A stretch of DNA of 26,625 nucleotides from an uncultured Oscillibacter sp. (GCA_910576845.1 CAJTJA010000033.1:1-26625), one strand, 5' to 3'. Positions 1-6,723 are shown, counted from the stretch's first letter. The notes: a model not told the origin generated them from the sequence alone. Translations and numbers: made by a program.

Positions 1-323
1 TGGCCTGCTATATCATCAACACCGGCGACTTCATGGGCAAGAAGGTCCAGAAGGAAGACACCCTGGGCATTCTCGAGGCCGTGGTCGAGGGTAAGGCCAA
101 GTTTGAGACCTGGGGTCCCTTTGAGGACATTGAGATCTTCAAGTGGGAGGGCTTCGTGCCCGACCTGAGCGACAAGGAGTACGTGGCGCAGCTCAAGGCC
201 CGCATGCAGGACCGGCTGAATTACGTCACCAATCTGGATACCGAGGAGGGCGGCTTCAACAAGCTGCCTGAGGACGCCGCCGCCGCCATCAAGAAGGTTG
301 TGGACGAGGCGAATTCCCTGTAA
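1..323 (+). CDS. Probable phosphoenolpyruvate carboxykinase (ATP), C-terminal end only
   Basis: This is the 3' end of a gene that enters from the left edge; the frame is open from base 3 and ends with TAA at 321-323. The visible residues include ACYIINTGDFMGKKVQKEDT near the start and end in a lysine/alanine-rich helix. The block 'YIINTG..MGKK....DTLGILEAVVEG' resembles the C-terminal region of the diverged clostridial ATP-dependent PEP carboxykinases, where a NTG motif is followed by a K-x-DT segment. PEPCK interconverts oxaloacetate and PEP with ATP/ADP in the cytoplasm. The nucleotide-binding and metal-binding sites would lie upstream, outside the window, so function rests on this C-terminal similarity alone. 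An ATG at 33 is internal and has no ribosome site. A strong hairpin terminator follows the stop, so this is probably the last gene of its transcript. Confidence 0.6.
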   Translation, partial: ACYIINTGDFMGKKVQKEDTLGILEAVVEGKAKFETWGPFEDIEIFKWEGFVPDLSDKEYVAQLKARMQDRLNYVTNLDTEEGGFNKLPEDAAAAIKKVVDEANSL

Positions 324-338
324 GCACAGTGCCTTTTG

Positions 339-369
339 GAGGGCGGACCCTATGTCCGCCCTCTTCTTC
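339..369 (+). terminator. Rho-independent terminator after the PEPCK-like gene
   Basis: A 10-bp perfect stem (GAGGGCGGAC at 339-348 with GTCCGCCCTC at 354-363) encloses a 5-nt loop and is followed by a pyrimidine-rich TTCTTC tract. It begins 15 nt after the stop codon. The downstream gene at 401 has its own ribosome site, so it may be reached by read-through or by a promoter not recognised here. Confidence 0.7.
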
Positions 370-400
370 AAATTTTTCGGGCCTGGGAAGGGAGGCTTTT

Positions 401-910
401 ATGGAAGTGTGGAAGAAACCCATCTGGCGCGTGCCTTTGGTGCTGGGAGGGCTGGGCGTCATAAACCATCTGCTCAGCTTTGCCGGAGGCTTGATCTGGG
501 GCCGCATCCAGATCGCCCGGGGCCCCGGCCCGGACGGGAGCTTCGTCATCACCAGCGGCTGTGTGACGGAAATTGTGACTTTCATGATGTTCCTGCTGTT
601 CTGGCTGGCGGGCTGGCGGTTTGTTCGGGGCCTGACCAGGAGAGAGATTTTCTGGTCCGCTTCCATTATGGTTCTGGTGAACGCCGCCCTGCTGGCGGCG
701 GAGCAGATCAGCCAGCATGTATTCGGGACATACAGCATGGCCGTTTACTATCTCTATGCCCTGGCGGGTGGAAAGAGCTGGGTAGACCAGCTTCTTTTCC
801 GCCTCACCGGCACGGTGTCTATCCCCATGGTGCTCCCCGGCCTGTTTGCCCCGTACCTCTATTTGGTGTTCGCTAAAAAAGACGCCCCTCTTTCAGGAAC
901 ATCCAAGTGA
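401..910 (+). CDS. Small multi-pass membrane protein, unknown function
   Basis: A 169-residue hydrophobic protein starting MEVWKKPIWRVP. The start at 401 is preceded by GGGAAGGGAGG about 6 nt upstream; the longer open frame from 329 runs through the terminator and is unlikely to be translated. Four hydrophobic segments are visible: around residues 10-30 (VLGGLGVINHLLSFAGGL), 50-72 (VTEIVTFMMFLLFWLAGW), 82-100 (SASIMVLVNAALLAAE) and 140-160 (VLPGLFAPYLYLVFA). No catalytic motif, signal-peptidase site or transporter signature was recognised. It stands alone between two terminators, so the neighbours give no hint of function. It could be a small integral membrane protein of a clostridial hypothetical family. 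Confidence 0.75.
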   Translation: MEVWKKPIWRVPLVLGGLGVINHLLSFAGGLIWGRIQIARGPGPDGSFVITSGCVTEIVTFMMFLLFWLAGWRFVRGLTRREIFWSASIMVLVNAALLAAEQISQHVFGTYSMAVYYLYALAGGKSWVDQLLFRLTGTVSIPMVLPGLFAPYLYLVFAKKDAPLSGTSK

Positions 911-967
911 ATCAAACGGGGGGATAACACGCTTGATTTACAACGTTTCGTCCGAAAAGGCGCACAA

Positions 968-1003
968 AAGCTCCAGGCGGCAAATCCGCTTGGAGCTTCT
1001 GCA
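968..1003 (+). terminator. Probable terminator after the membrane-protein gene
   Basis: A 13-bp stem with one G-T pair (AAGCTCCAGGCGG at 968-980 with CCGCTTGGAGCTT at 986-998) and a CAAAT loop. The trailing sequence CTGCATTTTCCTC holds only a short T tract. It lies 58 nt after the stop at 910 and 14 nt before the MITE-like element. The stem is strong but the tail is weak. Confidence 0.55.
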
Positions 1004-1011
1004 TTTTCCTC

Positions 1012-1174
1012 AGAACCTGTATTCATAAGCGGGGGATGCAGGATGGACGAGGATTTTTCTCGTCAGACAAGGAGAGTTTCCGCAGCTATACTGACGTATG
1101 ACAAGGGAAATCAACGCAGTATGGCGGGAATAAGACCGGCCAGACAGCGTGCAAGGGTTGTGAATACAGGTTCT
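1012..1174. repeat. MITE-like element 1, 163 bp, with 14-bp perfect terminal inverted repeats
   Basis: AGAACCTGTATTCA at 1012-1025 is repeated exactly in inverted orientation (TGAATACAGGTTCT) at 1161-1174. The interior holds no credible coding sequence but has further self-complementarity: GACGAG at 1046-1051 with CTCGTC at 1059-1064, and ATACTG at 1088-1093 with CAGTAT at 1117-1122. Size, inverted ends and lack of coding capacity fit a non-autonomous miniature inverted-repeat element. The left end extended by four bases, AGAACCTGTATTCATAAG, is 13/18 identical to the left end of the element at 5043. No clear target-site duplication was found. The element lies just downstream of the radical SAM gene on the opposite strand and could also act as its terminator. 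Confidence 0.7.
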
Positions 1175-1180
1175 AAGATA

Positions 1181-2050
1181 TTACAGTCCCCGCCAGGCCT
1201 CCGGCCGGAGGCGGGTCAAATCCTTCTCGGCCCGGTCAATCTCGGCCAGCATGGCTTCTTTATCGCGGTTCAGCGTTCCCCGGAGGACCAGGTAATTGCT
1301 GGCGTGGTTCATGCGGAACACGCTGCCGGGGCTGTCCAGATTTTTCACCATCAGCCGGGTTTCATCCAGCACCTGGCGCTGGGTCAGCAGCTGGAACTTC
1401 CCCTCGTGGACCCAGTCGTAAAGGGGTGTCTCCGGCTCCACCATCAGCGTCAGCATGCCGATATATTCGGGATTCATGGCGTTAAAGGCCGCGGCGGTGT
1501 CCACGGCGTGGCGCTCCAGCAGCTCCGGGCCGCCCAGGCCGGTGATGGCCGTCACCGACAGGGCGATGCCGCACCGGCGCACCTTCTGCCCCATTTCAAC
1601 AATTTCCGCCGCCGGATGACCCTTGTTCATCAAGGTCAATACCTCGTCGCTCCCGGACTCCAGGCCCATATAAACCATAACGAGGCCCTTTTCCCGCAGG
1701 ATTCGCAGTTCCTCCTCGGTCCGGATGCGGATGGAGGAGGGGGAGGCGTAGCTGGTCACTTGGCGGCATTCCGGAAACAGTTCCCGGATGGTGTCCAGAA
1801 TGACATACAGCTCCGATGCCTTGCGGACCAGGGCGTCACCGTCCGCAAGAAAGACCTTTTCAATGTGATGATAGATCTCCCGGGCAATACGGAAATCCTC
1901 CAGCACCTCGTCCAAGGGACGGACGGCAAAGCGCTTTTCCTTATACATGCTGCAAAAGGCGCAGGTGTTGTGACTGCATCCATAGGTCGCCTGCACGATC
2001 AGGCTGCGGGCTTCAGAGGGAGGGCGGTAGACGCTGCCGTAATATCTCAT
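1181..2050 (-). CDS. Radical SAM protein (clostridial family with a GCSHNxCxFC motif)
   Basis: A 289-residue protein starting MRYYGSVYRPPSEA. The cluster-binding motif is GCSHNTCAFC, with Cys25, Cys30 and Cys33 spaced CX4CX2C rather than the canonical CX3CX2C; to my knowledge this spacing is usual in this Firmicutes family (COG1032-like, annotated only as radical SAM protein). These cysteines should hold the 4Fe-4S cluster that cleaves S-adenosylmethionine. Further family features follow: a GLESGSDEVL segment for SAM/barrel contacts and GLGGPE near the middle. The substrate is unknown. ATG 2050 is preferred because TTGGAGAGGAATTTC precedes it; an upstream TTG at 2065 overlaps that ribosome site. 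It lies 84 nt downstream of the aminotransferase gene on the same strand and may be co-transcribed with it. Confidence 0.85.
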   Translation of the reverse strand: MRYYGSVYRPPSEARSLIVQATYGCSHNTCAFCSMYKEKRFAVRPLDEVLEDFRIAREIYHHIEKVFLADGDALVRKASELYVILDTIRELFPECRQVTSYASPSSIRIRTEEELRILREKGLVMVYMGLESGSDEVLTLMNKGHPAAEIVEMGQKVRRCGIALSVTAITGLGGPELLERHAVDTAAAFNAMNPEYIGMLTLMVEPETPLYDWVHEGKFQLLTQRQVLDETRLMVKNLDSPGSVFRMNHASNYLVLRGTLNRDKEAMLAEIDRAEKDLTRLRPEAWRGL

Positions 2051-2134
2051 GAAATTCCTCTCCAATTTTAAACGGAGCCTCCGCCGCTGGGGCTGATGGG
2101 GACGGCCGGAGCGGGAAAGACTCTTTTGGTTTTT

Positions 2135-3418
2135 TCAGGAAGCGGAGACTCCCAGCTTCTCCAGCGCAGCCATTTTCAGGCATAGGCAGAATACGCCGAT
2201 GGCGGCCTCCAGCTCCTCCACTGGGGGAAGGGAGGGAGCGATGCGGATATTGCTGTCCTGGGGGTCTTTCCCATAGGGGAAGGTGGCTCCGGCGTTGGTC
2301 ATGGTGACGCCGGCTTCCTTGCAGAGAGCCAGCGTGCGCTTTGCCGTTCCGGGCATGGCGTTCAAAGAGACGAAGTAGCCGCCCTTGGGCCGCTGCCAGG
2401 AGGCGATTTCCAGAGGAGCGATTTCCCGGTCCAGGGCGTCCGCCACGGCGCGGAACTTGGGCGCCATGATGGCGGCGTGCTTTTTCATGAGTTCCAGGGT
2501 GTGGGCCTTGTCCTTGAGATACAGCACGTGGCGCTGCTGGTTTACCTTGTCGAAGCTGATGACCTGGACGGCGAGCAGCTTTTCCATATAGGCCATGTTG
2601 GCCTCGGAACAGGCGAAGCAGGCCACGCCCGCGCCGGGGAGCGTTACCTTGGAGGTGGAGGCGAACTCGAACACCATGTCGGGGTGTCCCGCCTGGGCGC
2701 AGAGGGAGAGCATGTCCGGGAAGGGCACGTAGTCCCCCTCGAACTCGTGAATGCAGTAGGCGTTGTCCCACATGATGAGAAAATCCGGAGCGGCGGGAGA
2801 CAGCGCCGCCATGCGGCGGATGGTCTCTTCGGAATAAATAATTCCGTCGGGATTGGAGTACTTGGGTACGCACCAGATGCCTTTGACGGCAGGGTCTTTC
2901 ACGGCTTCTTCCACGGCGTCCATGTCGGGCCCGCCGGCGGTCATGGGGATTGTAATCAGCTCAAAGCCGAAGGATTCCGTGATTTTGAAGTGCCGGTCGT
3001 AGCCGGGAGCCGGGCAGAGCCATTTGACGGTTTCTTCCCTGCGCCAGGGCTGTGGGCTGTGAAGAAGGCCGTGGGTATAGGCCTTGCAGATGGTGTCATA
3101 CATTAGCTGCAGGCTGGCGTTGCCGCCCACGAAGACCTGCTCCGGCCTGCATCCCAATATTTCGGCGAAGAGCCGCCTGGCGGCGGGAATGCCGGGCATT
3201 TCGCCGTAATTCCGGACGTCGATGCCGTCGGAGACGTAGTCTTCCGGCTTCTGCATCAGCCCGAGAATATCGCTGACCAGATCAAGCTGCTGCTTGCCGG
3301 GCTTGCCCCGGGCCATATTAAGGCTGAGGCCCTGAGCCTTCAAAGCGGCGAATTCTGTTTGCAGGCGCGCGTATTCCTCTTTTCGTTCCGCTTGCGTAAG
3401 CTGGGCATAAGGCTTCAT
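2135..3418 (-). CDS. PLP-dependent aminotransferase, aspartate aminotransferase-like (PF12897 type)
   Basis: A 427-residue fold-type I aminotransferase, normal for the family. N-terminal LNMARGKPGKQQLDL matches the family signature '(M/L)xxGKPxxxQLDL'. The PLP-binding lysine is Lys257 in FASTSKVTLPGAG, and WCVPKYSNPDGIIYS, then MWDNAYCIHEF (Asp and Tyr contacting the cofactor) precede it. A C-terminal arginine for the substrate carboxylate is in SNIRIAPSLPP. The PF12897 subgroup is known from an aspartate aminotransferase of Corynebacterium, so transfer between aspartate and 2-oxoglutarate is the likely reaction, but substrate specificity cannot be read here. ATG 3418 has AAGGAAGGATC upstream; the frame extends further 5' only through promoter sequence. 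It is expressed from the promoter at 3459-3487. Confidence 0.85.
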   Translation of the reverse strand: MKPYAQLTQAERKEEYARLQTEFAALKAQGLSLNMARGKPGKQQLDLVSDILGLMQKPEDYVSDGIDVRNYGEMPGIPAARRLFAEILGCRPEQVFVGGNASLQLMYDTICKAYTHGLLHSPQPWRREETVKWLCPAPGYDRHFKITESFGFELITIPMTAGGPDMDAVEEAVKDPAVKGIWCVPKYSNPDGIIYSEETIRRMAALSPAAPDFLIMWDNAYCIHEFEGDYVPFPDMLSLCAQAGHPDMVFEFASTSKVTLPGAGVACFACSEANMAYMEKLLAVQVISFDKVNQQRHVLYLKDKAHTLELMKKHAAIMAPKFRAVADALDREIAPLEIASWQRPKGGYFVSLNAMPGTAKRTLALCKEAGVTMTNAGATFPYGKDPQDSNIRIAPSLPPVEELEAAIGVFCLCLKMAALEKLGVSAS

Positions 3419-3458
3419 GAATGATCCTTCCTTTCCATTAACATATTCTACAGGGAAC

Positions 3459-3487
3459 AGTATAGCGAATCCGCAGGGCGGTTTCAA
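3459..3487 (-). promoter_or_regulatory. Sigma-A promoter of the aminotransferase gene
   Basis: On the minus strand, TTGAAA (3487-3482) is followed after 17 bp by TATACT (3464-3459). The -10 box is about 40 nt upstream of the ATG at 3418. It is divergent to the plus-strand promoter at 3554-3582. Confidence 0.75.
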
Positions 3488-3553
3488 GGTTTATTTCGCG
3501 GACGGCGGAGTTTTGGGCGCCGGCGCGGCGGGCAGGGCTGTCTCCGCCGGTGC

Positions 3554-3582
3554 TTGAATTACTTGCTCCGCTGTGCTATGAT
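3554..3582 (+). promoter_or_regulatory. Sigma-A promoter reading toward spoIID
   Basis: TTGAAT (3554-3559), a 17-bp spacer and TATGAT (3577-3582), with an extended -10 TGC immediately before the hexamer. The only plus-strand gene it could serve is spoIID, whose ATG is about 440 nt further on, implying a long leader that includes the dispersed repeat at 3661. A nearer sporulation-sigma promoter for spoIID was not recognised. Confidence 0.6.
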
Positions 3583-3660
3583 GATGAAACTGTGAGAATT
3601 TTGTCGATAAACTATGCCGTTTGGACATATACTATACTCAAATGCCGCAGAGCGTCTGCC

Positions 3661-3815
3661 GGAGGCTGTTGTAAAATCATCAAAACGCCGTCCCGGCCGT
3701 CCTTTTCCGCCGGGACCGTATTGACTTGAAATCCGGCCGGGCTTCCTGCGTCAAGCCGCCATGCCTGACGAAAAAACGGCGCCTGTCCGGTATTTCGCCG
3801 GCTTTGGAACAGGTC
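3661..3815 (+). repeat. Dispersed intergenic repeat, copy A
   Basis: This stretch aligns with 15095-15240 in the same orientation. The first 30 bases match at 25 of 30 positions without a gap. TCCTTTTCCGCCGGG (15 bases) is identical in both, followed by shared TTGAAATC, TGCCTGAC, an A-run and a CCGGT.CGGCATT-like block ending in CGCC. Small indels separate the blocks. No protein family is recognisable in any frame. It occupies the middle of the 606-bp divergent gap (3419-4024) between the aminotransferase and spoIID. Apart from the two promoters and this repeat I see nothing else in that gap. Confidence 0.65.
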
Positions 3816-4024
3816 CCGGGATTTGCGGAGCGGCTCCGCGGCCGGACGCTGTGTGAAGGCATGTTCCGGCCCGGCCGCGCATAAATTGGAGGATAAGCCC
3901 CCGGGCTTCATGAACCGAAATCCGCGTTTTGAGGCAGGGAGTGCGTGCGGAGCCGCATAAGCGCCCGGATCGGGAAATTTCTGCGGAATGTGTCGGCAGA
4001 TGTCCCGCCACAAAGGAGGAAGCT

Positions 4025-5044
4025 ATGAGACGGAGAAGCCAAATCAATCAGAGTATCGCGGTGTCGGCAGTGCTGATGGCGGCGCTGTTTTTGCTGCCGC
4101 TGCTGGTAGTGGTTCCTTTCCAATCCTCCCTTTTTGGCAGGGAGGAACCGGTGGATGAGACGGAGCAGGCCCCTCTGCCTCCTTTTACCAGCGGTGAACT
4201 GGATGCCGCGAAGCCCCTTCGGGTGCTGGACGGGGAGACGGTGCTGGAGATGGACATGGGGACATATTTGGTGGGAGTGGTTCGGGCGGAGATGCCCGCC
4301 TCCTTTGAGCCGGAAGCGCTGAAGGCCCAGGCAGTGGCCGCCAGAACCTATACGCTGTACAAGCTCCAGTCCGGCGGAAACCATGGAGACACCGCCGATA
4401 TCTGCACCGATCACACCTGCTGTCAGGCCTATATCGGTGAGGATCAGGCCCGCTCCAACTGGGGGGAAAACGCCGGCGCTTATGAGGCGAAGGTGGAGGC
4501 GGCGGTAAAGGAGACGGACGGACAGACGGTGCTCTACGGCGGCGTGCCGATTCTTGCGGTGTTTCACTCCTCCTCGGCAGGGCTGACACGGGCGGCGGGA
4601 GATGTTTGGCTCAATGATCTGCCCTATCTCCAGGCGGTGAGCTCCCCGGAACCCGGGGACCGCATTCCCAATTATTACAGCCGGGTGGAGTTCTCAAAAG
4701 AAGAGCTGAGGGAAAAGCTTTTGGCGGCCTTTCCCGATGCGGACCTTTCAGGAGGCATGGACGGCTGGCTGGAGGACGCCGACACCGACGGCGCCGGGAG
4801 TGTTGCCTCGCTGTCCGCCGGCGGAGTGAGAGTGAAGGGAACCCAGATGCGCACGGCCCTGGGGCTTCGCTCCGCATGCTTTACCTGGGAGGTGCAGGAT
4901 GGCGGGATGGTCTTTTTTGTTACCGGCTACGGGCACGGCGTGGGCCTGAGCCAGTACGGGGCCAATCAGATGGCCGCCGGCGGTTCGGATTACCGGGAGA
5001 TTCTGACCCACTACTATACCGGAGCCACGGTGGAACCTTATTAG
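4025..5044 (+). CDS. spoIID: Stage II sporulation protein D (SpoIID), peptidoglycan lytic transglycosylase
   Basis: A 339-residue membrane-anchored protein. Residues 8-36 form an N-terminal signal anchor (IAVSAVLMAALFLLPLLVVV). The SpoIID domain follows: YLVGVVRAEMPASFEPEALK, with Glu89 of AEMP at the position of the known catalytic glutamate, then AQAVAARTYTLYK, the CTDHTCCQAY segment that supplies the zinc-binding Cys/His residues described for clostridial SpoIID, VFHSSSAGLT, and the C-terminal GHGVGLSQYGANQMA. In the family, SpoIID cleaves glycan strands as part of the SpoIID-M-P complex that drives engulfment of the forespore. Length and motifs are complete. ATG 4025 follows AAAGGAGGAAGCT. 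The TAG stop sits exactly at the left end of a MITE-like element, so the last base of the stop codon is also inside the element. Confidence 0.92.
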   Translation: MRRRSQINQSIAVSAVLMAALFLLPLLVVVPFQSSLFGREEPVDETEQAPLPPFTSGELDAAKPLRVLDGETVLEMDMGTYLVGVVRAEMPASFEPEALKAQAVAARTYTLYKLQSGGNHGDTADICTDHTCCQAYIGEDQARSNWGENAGAYEAKVEAAVKETDGQTVLYGGVPILAVFHSSSAGLTRAAGDVWLNDLPYLQAVSSPEPGDRIPNYYSRVEFSKEELREKLLAAFPDADLSGGMDGWLEDADTDGAGSVASLSAGGVRVKGTQMRTALGLRSACFTWEVQDGGMVFFVTGYGHGVGLSQYGANQMAAGGSDYREILTHYYTGATVEPY

Positions 5045-5147
5045 GGCCTGTTCACATAAGCCCAAACCCACGCTTTTCCGGCGAATTTTCCTTGCGTCCG
5101 GCGAAATTCGCAGGGAAATCCCCGCTGTTGTCTTATGTACAGGCCCT
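5043..5147. repeat. MITE-like element 2, 105 bp hairpin-forming repeat
   Basis: The left end AGGGCCTGTTCACATAAG (5043-5060) and the inverted right end, reading inward AGGGCCTGTACATAAG, match apart from a 2-nt gap. A second nested pair, GCGAATTT at 5081-5088 and AAATTCGC at 5104-5111, lets the whole unit fold into one long hairpin. There is no coding potential. The left end is 13/18 identical to the extended left end of element 1 at 1012, so the two appear to belong to related families. No clean target duplication is visible. In transcription terms it could terminate the spoIID transcript. Confidence 0.7.
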
Positions 5148-5256
5148 GAAGAGATGCCCGCGCCGGACTTTTTCCGGGAGCTTCGGGTCTGCCGCCGCCC
5201 AAGGCGTTTTATGACGGGTTCGGGGGAAAGACTTTTTCGGCGGGCTGCCGCGGCGC

Positions 5257-5286
5257 TTTACAAAGCCCCTGGGAGTGTGGTATAGT
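5257..5286 (+). promoter_or_regulatory. Sigma-A promoter of the NodB-like secreted protein gene
   Basis: TTTACA (5257-5262), an 18-bp spacer and TATAGT (5281-5286) with an extended -10 TG one base before the hexamer. Transcription would begin near 5293 and give a leader of about 218 nt before the ATG at 5511. Confidence 0.7.
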
Positions 5287-5292
5287 GAACGG

Positions 5293-5510
5293 AGTTGAAA
5301 AAGCTCGTTTTTTCGCTTTTTCAGCCGGCGGGGCCGGCGCTTGCCAACGGGAGGAATGCGTGCTTTGCTTTCGCCGGGGCATGAGCCGCCTGGCTGGCCT
5401 GCCAAGGGAACGGGCGCTGTGGAATTGAAAAGAAGGAGGACCTTTCTTTTCGGCGTGCCCGGCGGCAGGGCATGTCCCTTTTCAATGGATTTTACAAAGG
5501 AGGATGGCTT
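5293..5510 (+). promoter_or_regulatory. Structured 5' leader of the NodB-like gene, possible cis-regulatory RNA
   Basis: The leader holds several hairpins: TGAAAAAGC (5296-5304) with GCTTTTTCA (5315-5323); immediately after it GCCGGC-GGG-GCCGGC (5324-5338); and a 9-bp long-range pair ATTGAAAAG (5424-5432) with CTTTTCAAT (5478-5486) enclosing TGCCC (5456-5460)/GGGCA (5468-5472). A 20-codon GTG frame at 5455 ends in a TGA overlapping the ATG at 5511, but its ribosome site (GAAGGAGGAC at 5431-5440) is about 14 nt away. No known riboswitch class was recognised. The stretch 5148-5256 upstream of the promoter shows nothing I can name. Confidence 0.4.
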
Positions 5511-6650
5511 ATGAAACGGCGGGCTGCGGCGCTGGTATTATGCCTTTTGCTGCTGCTTTCGCTGCCGGCCTCTCCGGTCCAGGCGAAAGAGTACGTTAAT
5601 TTTACCGCTGTGGGCAGCTATGTGCTGCCGCTCTCGGATAGCACCATGCCCTTTTGGAACGGCGGCTTTGTATATATTGCCAGTTCTATTTTTACCGGAA
5701 CGGTTCGGGAGACGCTGAACATCTCCCAGCTGCTGAACAGCAGCCAGGGCCGGCTGGTCCTGTACAGCGCCGGGCGCTCCTTGACATATACGCTCTCCGA
5801 CAACTGGGCGCTGGACAATGACGGGAATGCCTATTACCCCGGGGCGATCCAGCGGAACGGGACGGTGTTTGTTCCCGTCAGCACGGTTTCGAAATATTTT
5901 GACCTGTCCTATTCCGTGATCGAGGTGGAGCGGGGCAACCTGATCTGGCTGCGCCAGCCGGGATACAGCGCGTCGGACAAGCTTTTTGCCGACGCGGCCC
6001 AGTATTCCATGAACGCGGTTTATAACGAGTATATCCAGGCCAAGGAAGCCGCTCAGGCTGAGAGCGGGTCCGCCGATGCTTCCTCCGACGTCCAGGATCC
6101 GCCTGTAAAGCTGGAGGGAAAACGGATTGCCCTGTGCCTGAAGGGCGGGAGCGATGCTGCCGTCATGGTGGATACCCTGCGAAGCTATGACGCCGGCGCC
6201 GCCTTTTTCTTCACGCCGGAGGAGATGGCGGAACAGGGAGAACAGCTCCGCCGCATGGCCGCCGCCGGGCAGAGCATCGGCATACTGGTGGACGTGGGAG
6301 ACCCGGAACAAACGGTGGAAGAGCAGCTGGAGGCGGGGAATGCCGCGCTCTTCCAGGCCACCTGCGGCAAGACCCGCCTGGCCTTTCTTCCAAACGGAAG
6401 TCCGCAGGCAGTTCAGAATGCGGAAGGGCTGGGATTCCACTGCCTTGTGCCGGAAGAGGATGGAAACGGCCGGCCTCTGCGGAATGCTTCCGGAGCGCGG
6501 GCGCTGGCGCAGCGGCTGGCGGCGCGTCAGGGGGATGTTTCCGTATGGCTGGACGCCGGAACCAGCGCGGTGGGGCTGCGGGCGCTCCTTTCCGCCGTCA
6601 AGGAGGTTGGGGGGAACTGCGTGGCCTACAATGAGACGGGACTGCCGTAA
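5511..6650 (+). CDS. Secreted protein: copper-amine-oxidase-N-like domain plus degenerate NodB (polysaccharide deacetylase) domain
   Basis: A 379-residue exported protein. Residues 1-25 are a signal peptide (MKRRAAALVLCLLLLLSLPA, then SPVQA before KEY). Residues about 30-155 look like a stalk domain of the copper amine oxidase N-terminal type, with IASSIFTGTVRETLN, LVLYSAGRSLTYTL and GTVFVPVSTVSKYFDLSY. Residues about 202-379 have the layout of a NodB-fold polysaccharide deacetylase: KRIALCLKGG (residues 204-213) stands where active enzymes have a TFDDGP strand, AGAAFFFTPEEMAEQGEQLR matches the ATFF segment, AAAGQSIGIL stands for GHEIGNH, and AFLPNGS for RPPYG. The metal-binding Asp and His residues are absent, so the domain is probably non-catalytic. 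ATG 5511 follows AAAGGAGGATGGCTT. A wall-binding or scaffolding role is inferred. Confidence 0.75.
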   Translation: MKRRAAALVLCLLLLLSLPASPVQAKEYVNFTAVGSYVLPLSDSTMPFWNGGFVYIASSIFTGTVRETLNISQLLNSSQGRLVLYSAGRSLTYTLSDNWALDNDGNAYYPGAIQRNGTVFVPVSTVSKYFDLSYSVIEVERGNLIWLRQPGYSASDKLFADAAQYSMNAVYNEYIQAKEAAQAESGSADASSDVQDPPVKLEGKRIALCLKGGSDAAVMVDTLRSYDAGAAFFFTPEEMAEQGEQLRRMAAAGQSIGILVDVGDPEQTVEEQLEAGNAALFQATCGKTRLAFLPNGSPQAVQNAEGLGFHCLVPEEDGNGRPLRNASGARALAQRLAARQGDVSVWLDAGTSAVGLRALLSAVKEVGGNCVAYNETGLP

Positions 6651-6723
6651 GCCGCCCGTTTTTTCCGCCTGAGGGAGATGAAGCCGGGCCGTCTGCGCTT
6701 TGCCAGCGAATCTTTACAGAAAA

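Noticed and set aside
329..400. Upstream N-terminal extension of the small membrane protein
   Set aside because: It would run through a strong terminator hairpin and has no ribosome site; the ATG at 401 does.
1043..2071. A 342-codon plus-strand frame over the radical SAM gene
   Set aside because: Antisense to a clear radical SAM gene and starts inside the MITE-like element.
3612..4047. Minus-strand frames of 60-133 codons over repeat copy A
   Set aside because: No ribosome site or family match; the sequence is better explained as a non-coding repeat.
5160..5256. Similarity of GGACTTTTTCCGGGAG-like stretches to 14080-14130
   Set aside because: Short, low-complexity GC-rich matches with no consistent extended alignment.
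5472..5510. In-frame upstream ATG for the NodB-like protein
   Set aside because: It has no ribosome site and would bury the signal peptide behind 13 residues; ATG 5511 has AAAGGAGG.
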